A stretch of 64,000 nucleotides of DNA from an uncultured Anaerolineae bacterium (GTDB lineage Bacteria > Chloroflexota > Anaerolineae > Promineifilales > Promineifilaceae). A program made the position numbers and the translations under genes. Below the pieces are notes generated by a model. It ran no database searches. It was not told the DNA's origin and worked only from the letters and a program-made list of their open reading frames with translations. Of the stretch, positions 50,351 to 58,378 are shown piece by piece (the first letter of the stretch is position 1; every line of letters starts with the position of its first letter). The stretch lies in assembly GCA_905479495.1 (NCBI GenBank), contig CAJQMR010000002.1:186001-250000 (forward strand). Reading direction: 5' to 3'.

Positions 50351-50752
50351 ATGAACGAGTATCCATTTGGAAACATCATTGATGTTGATGAGCCACTTTC
50401 TTACAATTGCAGGGTGTGGGGATATGTTCCAGGGCATTCCCAATTGCTTATCAGATTGTACAAAGAAGACCTTTTAGATGCATCGTTATATTTGGGGTTT
50501 GAAACAGTCATTTACTTTGAAGGTCCCATGAATTGGGTGGGAGTTGATTTTCAACTTGGTCAACCTGATGAGTGCAAGATTTTGCTAAAAAAGATTGGCA
50601 TCAATGTACCTGATATAGCGATTGAGGAATTTTTGCGACTGCATCGTCTCTTCATAATAAATAGGCCTGAAGGCCAAATTCGGATATTTGCTGGGAATGT
50701 TCATTTGGTTAAAGAGATTCCCAAAATGTTTAGGAATGGCCCAAAGGGTTAA
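50351..50752 (+). CDS. Hypothetical protein, AT-rich
   Basis: A 133-residue soluble protein of unrecognised family. The start ATG 50351 has AGGGAG upstream. Its codon use is clearly more AT-rich than that of the surrounding genes and it holds no ACGGCCGT, which suggests recent acquisition. A hydrophobic-then-acidic composition with 'YFEGPMNWVGVDFQLG' is reminiscent of small immunity-type proteins, but this is a guess. It may be a cargo gene next to the NTPase cassette. Confidence 0.6.
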   Translation: MNEYPFGNIIDVDEPLSYNCRVWGYVPGHSQLLIRLYKEDLLDASLYLGFETVIYFEGPMNWVGVDFQLGQPDECKILLKKIGINVPDIAIEEFLRLHRLFIINRPEGQIRIFAGNVHLVKEIPKMFRNGPKG

Positions 50753-50823
50753 AAAATCCTTTCTGACTGTGAGATACCAGCGTAAATTATGTTAGCCACC
50801 CGGTCTATTTGAGGTGCCAACTC

Positions 50824-51297
50824 TCAAACCTTAATCATCCCACCATGATAAACAAGTTCATACACCTTCACACCATCGCGCGTGATCCATTCTTTGCCGG
50901 TGAAGGATTGGAGGTTGCCCTGGCTTGTGTCTGTGTAGCTGAATGTGCCAACGGTGTGGGTGAATCCGCCCAAAAAGCGCCCTTCTTCATATAATTTTGA
51001 CAGGCTTTGTTTGATGATTTGTCCGGCTTCAGCGGCCGTAATTTTGTCTGGTTGAAGGATACGGCCGTAATAATTCATCGCCCAGACCGGTTCACCATTG
51101 TCATAAACCACTTCCTGGCCGATAAAGTCTGTGCCGCCAAAATAGCTGTCCAGATACGAAAAATCCCCGTTTTGGTAAGCCAAATCATGCGAGTTTTTTC
51201 GACTGGATTTTGTTTTTCGGCCGTCACCCACATAGGTGGCTGCTTTTGCCTGTACAATAAACTGATTGAGTTTGTCTAATGAAATTGTAGATGTCAT
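50824..51297 (-). CDS. DUF5680-type protein
   Basis: A 157-residue protein. The family core 'SHDLAYQNGDFSYLDSYFGG' with 'FIGQEVVYDNGEPVWAMNYY' and 'SQGNLQSFTGKEWI' matches DUF5680, small proteins often found in accessory regions or associated with XRE regulators. The start at 51297 (MTSTISLDK) follows AAAGGGAAAG; an in-frame ATG 45 bp upstream is less likely. No catalytic residues are evident; function unknown. Confidence 0.85.
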   Translation of the reverse strand: MTSTISLDKLNQFIVQAKAATYVGDGRKTKSSRKNSHDLAYQNGDFSYLDSYFGGTDFIGQEVVYDNGEPVWAMNYYGRILQPDKITAAEAGQIIKQSLSKLYEEGRFLGGFTHTVGTFSYTDTSQGNLQSFTGKEWITRDGVKVYELVYHGGMIKV

Positions 51298-51451
51298 CGT
51301 ATCTTTCCCTTTAATTAATATAAACGGAAGTATCAACCACATTTATGACATGTTGTGTCAGATTTGAATTCCCAACATAGAGGGTTTGGTACTTTGGGGT
51401 ATCCCACCCCATGAATTACAATTATCCAATTGAAGTTCGTGAGGTAAAACA

Positions 51452-51685
51452 ATGACAGCAAACGCTTTATTCCCCAATGATGATTATGAGGTATTGTGCC
51501 AAAAGTTACGGGCTGTGCTGGGTTTGTTAACGTCAGAAGAACAAGCGATTTTGACGTTTCGCTTTGGCTTAAAAGAGGATGGGGCGCACAGCCTGGCAGA
51601 AACGATGCAGCAGTTTGGCGTGACGCGCGAGCGTATTCGTCAAATCGAAGCCAAAGCGTTACGTAAGGCACGGCCGTTGGGGTAG
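51452..51685 (+). CDS. Stand-alone sigma-70 region-4-like protein
   Basis: A 77-residue protein consisting of little more than sigma region 4: '[20 protein letters not shown]' followed by the RpoD-type helix-turn-helix '[20 protein letters not shown]'. No region 2 is encoded. Such proteins could compete with RpoD for -35 boxes or for the beta flap, or act as adaptors. It has no RBS of note (GTGAGG 11 bp upstream) and is an isolated gene within an AT-rich patch. The domain call is clear; the role is open. Confidence 0.8.
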   Translation: MTANALFPNDDYEVLCQKLRAVLGLLTSEEQAILTFRFGLKEDGAHSLAETMQQFGVTRERIRQIEAKALRKARPLG

Positions 51686-51782
51686 CTTCCCACAACTTTG
51701 TTTTCTTATCGATGTAATTTTTTTGTGGAACGGCCGTTCTCTATCTAGAAAAAATCAAATTGAGTCTGTTGACGGGGATTGT

Positions 51783-52430
51783 ATGCAAGTTTATCTTGAA
51801 CTTTTAGGCTACCTGGCTTCGGTGCTGGTGGCCATTTCGCTGATGATGAGTTCCGTGCTCAAGCTGCGGCTCATTAACCTGGTGGGGGCGATTGCCTTTT
51901 TTATTTATGGTTTGCTGATTGGCGCGTATCCGATTGCGGCCGTTAATGCCGTCATCATCATGGTCAACCTCTACTTCCTCTACCGCATTTTCAGCAGCAA
52001 AGAATATTTCAAGCTATTGGAGGTGAACAGCGGCTCCGCCTATTTGCATTACTTCCTCAATTTTTACAAAGCAGAGATTGAGAAGTTTATCCCCGACTAC
52101 CGCTTTGCCCCCAGTGACAAACAGCTCATCATTTTTGTGCTGCGCGACATGGTTCCGGCGGGATTGTTCATCGGCCAGCGCAACGAACAGGGCGAGTTCC
52201 GCATCTTTTTGGATTTTGTGATCCCTGCTTACCGCGATTTTAAGATTGGTAACTATCTTTACTATCAATCTGGCTTTTTTCAGCAGCACAACATCAACAA
52301 GCTGATGAGCACGCCACATAACAATGCGCATGCCAATTATCTAAAGCGGATGGGGTTCCAGGGGGAAACGGATCGGGATGGCAATCTGGTTTTAGGCTTG
52401 GTGTTACCAACTCAAGCAGACTCGACCTGA
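51783..52430 (+). CDS. Membrane protein with YgjV-like domain and C-terminal acyltransferase-like domain
   Basis: A 215-residue protein: three hydrophobic segments in the first ~75 residues ('YLELLGYLASVLVAISLMMS', 'LINLVGAIAFFIYGLLIGAY') as in YgjV-type inner-membrane proteins, then a cytoplasmic domain (about 85-205) with 'FRIFLDFVIPAYRDFKIGNY' and 'NNAHANYLKRMGFQGE', which has the look of a GNAT acetyltransferase (acetyl-CoA pocket region and the 'A..Y.RMGF' helix). Start ATG 51783. It overlaps the convergent arsR gene by 19 bp. The fusion is known but uncharacterised. Confidence 0.75.
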   Translation: MQVYLELLGYLASVLVAISLMMSSVLKLRLINLVGAIAFFIYGLLIGAYPIAAVNAVIIMVNLYFLYRIFSSKEYFKLLEVNSGSAYLHYFLNFYKAEIEKFIPDYRFAPSDKQLIIFVLRDMVPAGLFIGQRNEQGEFRIFLDFVIPAYRDFKIGNYLYYQSGFFQQHNINKLMSTPHNNAHANYLKRMGFQGETDRDGNLVLGLVLPTQADST

Positions 52431-52774
52431 TCCAGGGCAACGACCTGGCTTTCTGGGCCACAGACTGGGCCAGTTTGGATGCGGGAAGGGTCAAAAAAGG
52501 CGGCGAACCAGGCATGCCACTGGGTAATGTTGTCTCGATCAACGGCGTAATAAATCCAACGGCCGTCCACCACATCCCGCCGCGAATCGACCAGGCCCAC
52601 TTTTTCCAGCGCCTTTAGGTGATGTGACAGCAGGTTGGAGGCCAGCCCCAGGCGGTCTTTTAGCTCGCAGTTGCAGGAATCACCTGCCATCAACTCAGCA
52701 AAGATACGCAGCCGGTTGGGGTCCGAGAGCGCTTTGAATACGGCCGTTATCTCTAGTATTTCTGCTTCATTCAT
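52412..52774 (-). CDS. ArsR-family metalloregulator
   Basis: A 120-residue winged-helix repressor. The core 'FKALSDPNRLRIFAELMAGD' and 'NLLSHHLKALEKVGLVDSRR' is standard ArsR/SmtB. The metal-site region reads 'DSCNCELKDRL' (Cys34 and Cys36), matching the alpha-3 site of As/Sb sensors (ELCVCDL). The start 52774 (MNEAEILEI) follows AGGTG. It is the last gene of the thioredoxin-permease-arsR operon and probably controls it through the operator at 54217-54232. Confidence 0.92.
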   Translation of the reverse strand: MNEAEILEITAVFKALSDPNRLRIFAELMAGDSCNCELKDRLGLASNLLSHHLKALEKVGLVDSRRDVVDGRWIYYAVDRDNITQWHAWFAAFFDPSRIQTGPVCGPESQVVALDQVESA

Positions 52775-52802
52775 AAAACACCTTGACAATATCTTTGCAG
52801 CT

Positions 52803-52866
52803 AGGACTGGCAGTCCTTTGCATCTATTGGGTTAGTAATGCCCTCTGCCTAAGGACTGCCAGTCCT
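52803..52866. repeat. Inverted repeat AGGACTGGCAGTCCT family
   Basis: AGGACTGGCAGTCCT (52803-52817) and AGGACTGCCAGTCCT (52852-52866). Each arm is itself a palindrome, so a cruciform or two small hairpins are possible. Lies between the permease and arsR genes of one operon; relative of 36506-36565. Confidence 0.85.
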
Positions 52867-52873
52867 GAATACT

Positions 52874-53935
52874 TTAGCCAATCACCAGATTAAACAAGTA
52901 GCCCGTAAAAATAATTGCCACCGCCACAATGCCAATGAAAATGACAATCAGACGGGTTTTGATTACCCGTTTCAAAATGAGCATCTCTGGCAGGCTGAGC
53001 GCCACGACCGACATCATGAAGGCCAGAACCGTGCCCAGCGCCGCCCCTTTTTCCATGAGAGCATAAACAATGGGAATGACACCTGCCGCATTGGAGTAAA
53101 GCGGCACGCCTAAAATTACGGCCGCAGGCACTGACCACCAGGCATCGCTGCCCATAATGTTGGCCAGAAAATCTTCTGGCACGTAGCCATGAATGCCAGC
53201 GCCGATGCCAATGCCGATGATCACAAACAGCCACACTTTGCCCACAATTTCCCGCGTGCTGCGGCCTGCCTGGCGAATGCGATCATCCCAGGTTGGCTTG
53301 TAGGTTGCCAGACCCGCTTGCTGCCCCACTTGCACCTGCCAGACAAACTCTTCCACGTACTTTTCTGGGCGCAAACGGCCGATGAGTACGCCGCCCAGGA
53401 TGGCAATGGTTAAGCCCGTCACCAGATACAGTCCTGCCACCTGCCAGCCAAAAAGGCCAAACAGCATCGTCAGAGCAATTTCGTTAACCACTGGCGTGGC
53501 AATGAGGAAGGAAAAGGTGACGCCCAAGGGGATGCCGCTTTCCACAAAACCAATGAACAAGGGCACGGCTGAACAGGAGCAAAATGGCGTCAGGACACCG
53601 AGTCCGGCGGCCAGCACGTTGCCCACGCCCTCGCGACGCCCACCCAGCAAGGCACGGGTGCGCTCCGGGCTGAAAAACGAGCGAATCATCGTTACCAGGA
53701 AGATCATCCCGGCTAGCAGTAATAGAATTTTGGGGACGTCGTAGAGAAAGAAGTTGATCGATTCACCCAAGCGGGTGTCTGGCTGCAAGCCAATAAGATC
53801 ATAGCTGAGCCAATCGGCCAGCGGTTGCAGTTGCTGCCACACCAGCAGCCAGACGATTCCCAACAGGACGACCAGGGTGGGCAGTTGCCAGCCGGATTTC
53901 CGTGGGGGAGTAAGGGTTATTTTTTCGCTGCTCAT
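52874..53935 (-). CDS. YraQ/DUF318-type permease
   Basis: A 353-residue integral membrane protein with about eight to nine segments. The family motif 'GVLTPFCSCSAVPLFIGFVE' with paired Cys is present, as is the second half 'GVPLYSNAAGVIPIVYALME'. Such permeases are linked to export of metalloid or organic arsenical compounds, and their neighbours here (a CxxC thioredoxin and an ArsR regulator) agree. Start 53935 (MSSEKITLT) has AGGAG; a longer reading would overlap the thioredoxin gene. Confidence 0.9.
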   Translation of the reverse strand: MSSEKITLTPPRKSGWQLPTLVVLLGIVWLLVWQQLQPLADWLSYDLIGLQPDTRLGESINFFLYDVPKILLLLAGMIFLVTMIRSFFSPERTRALLGGRREGVGNVLAAGLGVLTPFCSCSAVPLFIGFVESGIPLGVTFSFLIATPVVNEIALTMLFGLFGWQVAGLYLVTGLTIAILGGVLIGRLRPEKYVEEFVWQVQVGQQAGLATYKPTWDDRIRQAGRSTREIVGKVWLFVIIGIGIGAGIHGYVPEDFLANIMGSDAWWSVPAAVILGVPLYSNAAGVIPIVYALMEKGAALGTVLAFMMSVVALSLPEMLILKRVIKTRLIVIFIGIVAVAIIFTGYLFNLVIG

Positions 53936-53948
53936 GGCTGGCTCCTGC

Positions 53949-54194
53949 TTAATTTTGGGCGGCGACGAGCCAATCCACCACTTCTTGATTGCTGGGGATA
54001 CGGCCGTAGGCCACCACCTGTTCATTAATTACCAATCCGGGCGTAGACATGACGCCGTAGGCCATAATTTGCCCATAATCGGTTACTTTCTCAATGGCTG
54101 CTTCCAAGCCCAGATTTTCTACCTCACGGCGAGCCATTTGTTCCAGTCGTTTGCAGTTGGCACAACCAGGGCCAAGTACTTTAATGTTTAACAT
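53949..54194 (-). CDS. Small thioredoxin-fold redox protein (MTH895/TM0996 family)
   Basis: An 81-residue thioredoxin-like protein with 'LGPGCANCKRLEQMARREVE' (Cys11, Cys14) and the cis-Pro in 'VMSTPGLVINE'. Strong GGAGG upstream. Members of this family often accompany YraQ-type permeases and ArsR regulators; it may deliver electrons for reduction of a metalloid or organic substrate. First gene of the operon; the operator-like palindrome lies 23 bp upstream. Confidence 0.93.
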   Translation of the reverse strand: MLNIKVLGPGCANCKRLEQMARREVENLGLEAAIEKVTDYGQIMAYGVMSTPGLVINEQVVAYGRIPSNQEVVDWLVAAQN

Positions 54195-54216
54195 GATTTA
54201 ACCTCCAAATAGTTAA

Positions 54217-54232
54217 TTCAATAGTCATTGAA
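54217..54232 (-). promoter_or_regulatory. Probable ArsR operator
   Basis: Perfect inverted repeat TTCAAT-AGTC-ATTGAA 23 bp upstream of the thioredoxin start, embedded in an AT-rich promoter region (ATAGTTAATTCAATAGTCAT). Its size and position fit ArsR/SmtB operators; the operon's own ArsR is the likely ligand-responsive binder. Confidence 0.6.
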
Positions 54233-54425
54233 CTATATGCCTGTGGGGCAAACGGCCGTAGTGACATTCCTCACTCCCGGCTATGACAAATATAATATTT
54301 CAATGATGATTGTAATAATTTTGGGGCTGATTATGGGGAGGCTTTGGTGGGAAAACGGCCGTTTTCGTTTATACTGTGCCCATCCCAAATAACAGCACAG
54401 CTAGCGGCCTAGCTAAGGTAACTTA

Positions 54426-54947
54426 ATGATAATTCTGGAAACCGAAAGATTGATTCTCAGACGCCTGGTAATGGAGGATTTGAATGCGCTTTTTGCCCTT
54501 TACAGCAATCCAGAAATCCGTCGTTATTTCCCCGAGGGCACCTTAACCTATGAGGAAACGAAAGAAGAGTTGGAATGGTTTCTGAATGGGCACCCCAGGC
54601 ATCCTGAACTGGGGCTTTGGGCAACCATTTACAAGCCAACAAAGCAATTTATTGGCCGCTGCGGGCTGCTGCCCTGGACGATTGAGGGGCGTGAGGAAGT
54701 AGAAGTGGCCTATTTGATTGATAAAACGTTTTGGCGACAAGGGTTGGGTGCTGAGGCAGCCCAGGCCATTGTCCAGTATGGCTTTAACACATTGGGCCTG
54801 TCTCGCTTAATCTGCATGATAGATCCAGCAAACCAGGCGTCGCAAAATGTGGCCCGCAAGCTGGGCATGACGCTAGAAAAAGAGATGGAAGATGAAAAGG
54901 GACCATTTTTACTGTACGCTAAAAGTAGATCGTTGGCGCATGACTGA
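54426..54947 (+). CDS. GNAT acetyltransferase (RimJ/RimL type)
   Basis: A 173-residue N-acetyltransferase. 'LETERLILRRLVMEDLNALF' is the family N terminus, 'IDKTFWRQGLGAEAAQAIVQ' contains the acetyl-CoA binding Q-x-x-G-x-G/A pattern (RQGLGAEA) and 'NQASQNVARKLGMTLEKEM' the closing helix. Probably acetylates an N-terminal amino group of a protein or a small-molecule amine. Single gene with AAGGTAA upstream. Confidence 0.93.
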   Translation: MIILETERLILRRLVMEDLNALFALYSNPEIRRYFPEGTLTYEETKEELEWFLNGHPRHPELGLWATIYKPTKQFIGRCGLLPWTIEGREEVEVAYLIDKTFWRQGLGAEAAQAIVQYGFNTLGLSRLICMIDPANQASQNVARKLGMTLEKEMEDEKGPFLLYAKSRSLAHD

Positions 54948-55004
54948 TGCCGTACGGTGAAAAACCACCTTAAATATGGGCAATCTGTTAGAGCGGGAGG
55001 TATT

Positions 55005-55457
55005 ATGAAATCGATTAGCCATACTAAATTTTTTGAAATGCCTTTGTCCGTTGCCGATTTGTTTCCGTTGTTTAGCCCCGAAGGAGAAAAATTGTGGGTA
55101 CCAGGTTGGGATTACCAAAACGTGATGGGTACGACTCAACTGTCTGAGGATTACGTTTTTCTAACTGAAACCCACGATCACAACACCCAAAAAGCCATTT
55201 GGCTTGTGAAAAGATATGAACCCAGCGTGCATTTTGTGCAATTTTATAGGATCGAGCCAGAAGAGAAGGTGGGTGTGATTACTGTGGTTTGTACAGAACT
55301 TGAAGCGGCCAGAGCCAAAGTGCAGGTGACGTATAAATATATAGCCCTGTCGCCTGCCGCAGAGAAGTTTATTTCTGGCTTTAGCGAGCACGTTTACGAA
55401 GAATTCATTAATGAATGGGAAACATTGTTACTGAAGCATTTTGAATTGATAGCCTGA
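55005..55457 (+). CDS. SRPBCC-superfamily protein
   Basis: A 150-residue soluble protein whose beta-helix-grip layout ('TKFFEMPLSVADLFPLFSPE', 'GEKLWVPGWDYQNV', long C-terminal helix 'EFINEWETLLLKHFE') fits the SRPBCC (START/Bet v1) fold, a hydrophobic-ligand-binding scaffold. RBS GGGAGG at 54995-55000 sets the start. Ligand unknown. It is followed by a bidirectional terminator. Confidence 0.75.
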   Translation: MKSISHTKFFEMPLSVADLFPLFSPEGEKLWVPGWDYQNVMGTTQLSEDYVFLTETHDHNTQKAIWLVKRYEPSVHFVQFYRIEPEEKVGVITVVCTELEAARAKVQVTYKYIALSPAAEKFISGFSEHVYEEFINEWETLLLKHFELIA

Positions 55458-55491
55458 CCAAGCTGGATTTTCAGAACAAATCAAAAAAAAT

Positions 55492-55527
55492 AAAGCGGGC
55501 ATTGGAGATTTTTCCGATGCCCGCTTT
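55492..55527. terminator. Bidirectional terminator between SRPBCC and hsp20 genes
   Basis: AAAGCGGGCAT (55492-55502) pairs with ATGCCCGCTTT (55517-55527). An A-run (55482-55491) precedes and a T-rich tract follows, so it can stop transcription of both convergent genes. Confidence 0.85.
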
Positions 55528-55552
55528 GTTTTGTAGGTGTGACGGTGTTTGT

Positions 55553-55978
55553 TTAGTTTGCGTTGATCGTAATGCGTTTTGGCTTAACGGCTTCTGCTTT
55601 GGGGATATTGAGGCTGAGAATGCCATTGTTATAAGTGGCTTCTACCGCGTCCCCATTAACAGCAACCGGGAAACGGATGCTGCGGCTGAAGGAGCCAAAG
55701 CGACGCTCGCGAACGTGATATTTTACATCTTCTACTTCTTCGTCGCGTAAAATTTCGCCTTTCAGGGTCAAAACATCATCTTCCAGCGTAATTTCCAAAT
55801 CATCTGGATTGATGCCGGGAACGGTTGCCTTAACCAGATAGTTGTCATCATTTTCGGCTACATCTAAGGCAACGCTCCATTCGGTTGCGCTGCGAGTTTC
55901 TGGCCGTTCAAACAAGCGATCAAACTCGTTAAATAAATTTACAGGATTCATGGGGGTCCAACGAACTACTTTTGCCAT
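55553..55978 (-). CDS. Hsp20/alpha-crystallin small heat-shock protein
   Basis: A 141-residue chaperone that binds unfolding proteins. The alpha-crystallin domain runs about 35-130: 'SVALDVAENDDNYLVKATVP', 'PDDLEITLEDDVLTLKGEIL', 'RRFGSFSRSIRFPVAVNGDA', with the closing 'YNNGILSLNIPKAE' strand. The C-terminal I-x-I motif is 'RITINAN' at the very end. Start 55978 (MAKVVRW) with AAGGAG. The upstream spacer holds two inverted repeats but no CIRCE element was seen. Confidence 0.95.
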   Translation of the reverse strand: MAKVVRWTPMNPVNLFNEFDRLFERPETRSATEWSVALDVAENDDNYLVKATVPGINPDDLEITLEDDVLTLKGEILRDEEVEDVKYHVRERRFGSFSRSIRFPVAVNGDAVEATYNNGILSLNIPKAEAVKPKRITINAN

Positions 55979-56286
55979 CTTACACACTCCTTGATTGTTG
56001 TTGAATCAGGGAGGTGACAGCCACTCAAAAATATCATTTAGTTTAAGTACCTGTACAACGAGTGACTGTCACCTGCACCATTGTTTTTAACGTTACGGGC
56101 TTTATTTTTGTGCAAAAGTGTAAGAAAAATATATGCGTGATGTTAGAAGTTCGTCGGAGAATTATAGATTTTTTGTTAACGGCCGTTTCCAATGCCTAGG
56201 TGCGACGCACTTGAACAAACCCTATTAGCAAACAGACAGCTTGGGGCAAGTGCGTTGCACCCCAGAAAGAGAACGCATTTGCCTGC
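55979..56286. other. Gene-free 308-bp spacer with two inverted repeats
   Basis: Between hsp20 and the polysaccharide deacetylase, both on the minus strand. Repeat 1: GGTGACAGCCACTC (56012-56025) and GAGTGACTGTCACC (56060-56073). Repeat 2: GGTGCGACGCACTTG (56199-56213) and CAAGTGCGTTGCACC (56247-56261). A partial copy of repeat 1 (GGGTGACAGCCA) lies at 29660. One ACGGCCGT at 56179. No gene seen. Confidence 0.7.
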
Positions 56287-57375
56287 TTACTCCTCAAACT
56301 GCAAATTTACCAAATCGATGAACTCTCCCAGTGGCGTGTTGTTTCGTATGCGCAGGCGTGGCCAGGTAAATCGGTTTTCAAAGCCAAGATCGGCTCCGGC
56401 CACTGTGGTGACTGCCCCCCAGAAATCGAGACGCTGCATCATCAACAGTACACTGTCATCATATCGGCCCGATGGGTAGGCAAAGTAGCGTGGTGCATAG
56501 CCGATGTGCGCTGCCAGCGTTTCCTGCGGGCCCAGTATTTCCCAAATCAAATAATCATTCTCGCGAGCGCGTAGGTCTGGATGCGTGCGGGAGTGCGGTT
56601 CGAAGCGATGCCCCGCTGCGGCCATCTCCTCGATCATAAGCCAGTTCATATAGCCCGCCCGGTTGTTGTCGATAAATTCGGTGGGAATAAAAAAGGTACC
56701 CACAAAGCCAAACTCTTGCAGAATGGGATAAGCTGTCTCGTAATTGTCCAGATAGCCATCATCAAACGTGAGGATAACCGGTTTGGGCGGCAGCGGCTCA
56801 TGGTTCGTGATGGCGCGGGAAAGCGTATAAAAGTCGATGGGCGTGTGACCATTTTCAGCCAGGTATTGCATTTGCGCCCGGAAATTGTCCGGCGTCACCG
56901 AGAGGTCCACGCGGTAGACGTCGGCGTCTTTGGGGGGCACGCTAATGTAATGGTACATGAGGATGGGGATGCGCACGGTGGTGCTGATGCCATCCTGCGG
57001 TGTCGGCAGCGGTGGTGGCGGCAAGGTTGCTGTAGGCGGCAGCGTTGCGGTGGCTGTCCACAGTGGGTTAGGCGTGATGCTGGGCGTGGGGGTTTGTGTG
57101 GCTGTGGCTGTGGCCGTTGGTGATGGTGTTTGGGTAGGCGTCGGGGAATTTGTGACCGTAGCGGTAGGGGCAATGGTGGGTGTGTTGGCCACGGTGGCCA
57201 GGACATTGGATTCAGCGGTGGGGGTATTGGCGATGGCGACGGCCGTTGCCGGGGCCTCCCCGCCACTCAGCACGGCACCCATGATAAACAGAACCACAAT
57301 CAGCAGCATAAAAGAGCCAAACAGGCCACTGCTGCGGCTGGAGAGTGCATCTTGAGGGTCCAGGTTTTGTGCCAT
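56287..57375 (-). CDS. Membrane-anchored polysaccharide deacetylase (NodB domain)
   Basis: A 362-residue enzyme: one N-terminal membrane helix (about 19-37), a long Thr/Pro linker (about 48-128) and a NodB deacetylase domain (about 132-355). The catalytic motifs are visible: 'VILTFDDGYLDNYETAYPIL' (Asp205 as base, Asp206 metal ligand), His261 and His265 in 'PHSRTHPDL', and the 'YFAYPSGRYDD' motif. It would remove acetyl groups from cell-wall or surface glycans outside the membrane. Single-gene unit. Confidence 0.93.
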   Translation of the reverse strand: MAQNLDPQDALSSRSSGLFGSFMLLIVVLFIMGAVLSGGEAPATAVAIANTPTAESNVLATVANTPTIAPTATVTNSPTPTQTPSPTATATATQTPTPSITPNPLWTATATLPPTATLPPPPLPTPQDGISTTVRIPILMYHYISVPPKDADVYRVDLSVTPDNFRAQMQYLAENGHTPIDFYTLSRAITNHEPLPPKPVILTFDDGYLDNYETAYPILQEFGFVGTFFIPTEFIDNNRAGYMNWLMIEEMAAAGHRFEPHSRTHPDLRARENDYLIWEILGPQETLAAHIGYAPRYFAYPSGRYDDSVLLMMQRLDFWGAVTTVAGADLGFENRFTWPRLRIRNNTPLGEFIDLVNLQFEE

Positions 57376-57518
57376 AGGAGTGGAGCTTAACGATGTGGGA
57401 AACGGCCGTCAAGCACGATTCATCAACGGTTTAACGACGGGTTTTGTTAGGCAGGCATTCGGGCATCTGTTATACTGCACCCCCGCAATATTTGAGTTGG
57501 ATTGTAGAAGAGGCAACG

Positions 57519-58136
57519 TTGAGTTCACCCATTGACGAGAAAGCGCTGATTGAGCGCGCCAAAGAAGATAAAGAAGCGTTTGGGCAGCTTTATGAGATTT
57601 ACGTTGATCGTATCTATAATTATGTCTACTATCGCACAGGGAACGCCGCTGACGCCGAAGATTTAACGGCCAAGATTTTTGTGCGGGCCATGAAGCATAT
57701 CCCCCGCTACCAAGACAAAGGTGTGCCTTTTTCTGCCTGGCTTTACCGTATTGCCCATAATTTGGTCGCCAATTGGCATCGAGACAATAGCCGTCGCCAA
57801 ATGATTGCTCTGGATGATATTACCCATTGGCATGTGGGGGATGAAAGTCCAGAGTTTGCCACACAGCTTATGGAAGACAAGGCGTTGCTGCTGTCAGCAA
57901 TCCGTCGCTTGCCGTCTGATCGGCAGGAATTGCTGATTTTGAAATTTGTGGAACGCTTATCAAACGCGGAAATCGGAGACATTATGGGGCGCAGTGAGGG
58001 GGCGATTAAGTCGTTGTATCATCGCACCCTGCTTTCGCTGCGGGAGGATTTGTTAGAACGGAACGGCCGTTCGCCTACCGTTGCCACACCTTCCCGAAAA
58101 TCCTTTTTTAGACGGCCGTTTTCCCGAAATCGTTAA
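57519..58136 (+). CDS. ECF sigma factor
   Basis: A 205-residue sigma-70-family factor. Region 2 (about 20-90): 'LYEIYVDRIYNYVYYRTGNA', 'DAEDLTAKIFVRAMKHIPRY', 'FSAWLYRIAHNLVANWHRDN'. Region 4 (about 125-180): 'LPSDRQELLILKFVERLSNA', 'GDIMGRSEGAIKSLYHRTLL'. A TTG at 57519 after GAAGAGG is the most likely start, since a probable -10 box TATACT (57471-57476) lies upstream and would exclude the TTG at 57444. The C-terminal tail is basic. It is followed after 242 bp by the oxidase operon; whether it controls it is unknown. No anti-sigma gene is adjacent. Confidence 0.9.
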   Translation: MSSPIDEKALIERAKEDKEAFGQLYEIYVDRIYNYVYYRTGNAADAEDLTAKIFVRAMKHIPRYQDKGVPFSAWLYRIAHNLVANWHRDNSRRQMIALDDITHWHVGDESPEFATQLMEDKALLLSAIRRLPSDRQELLILKFVERLSNAEIGDIMGRSEGAIKSLYHRTLLSLREDLLERNGRSPTVATPSRKSFFRRPFSRNR

Positions 58137-58378
58137 CGCGAGGAAGCAGCTGCGACTGTTGCTTGACAACTGGTTTGTGCTAAAATCCACAAACGAGGCA
58201 GAACAACTCAAATTCGCTTTACTTAATGCAGCATGAAATGCCAAATAGAGTCGATTTATTATATATTTATATATGGAAGTGTGCTCTCTATGAAGCATCT
58301 GACCAGAAACTCACATTTTGACGACCGGAGCCGTCTCGCAAAAATGCTGTTTGTGAGGCCTCGGTAGGAGAAGAACTC

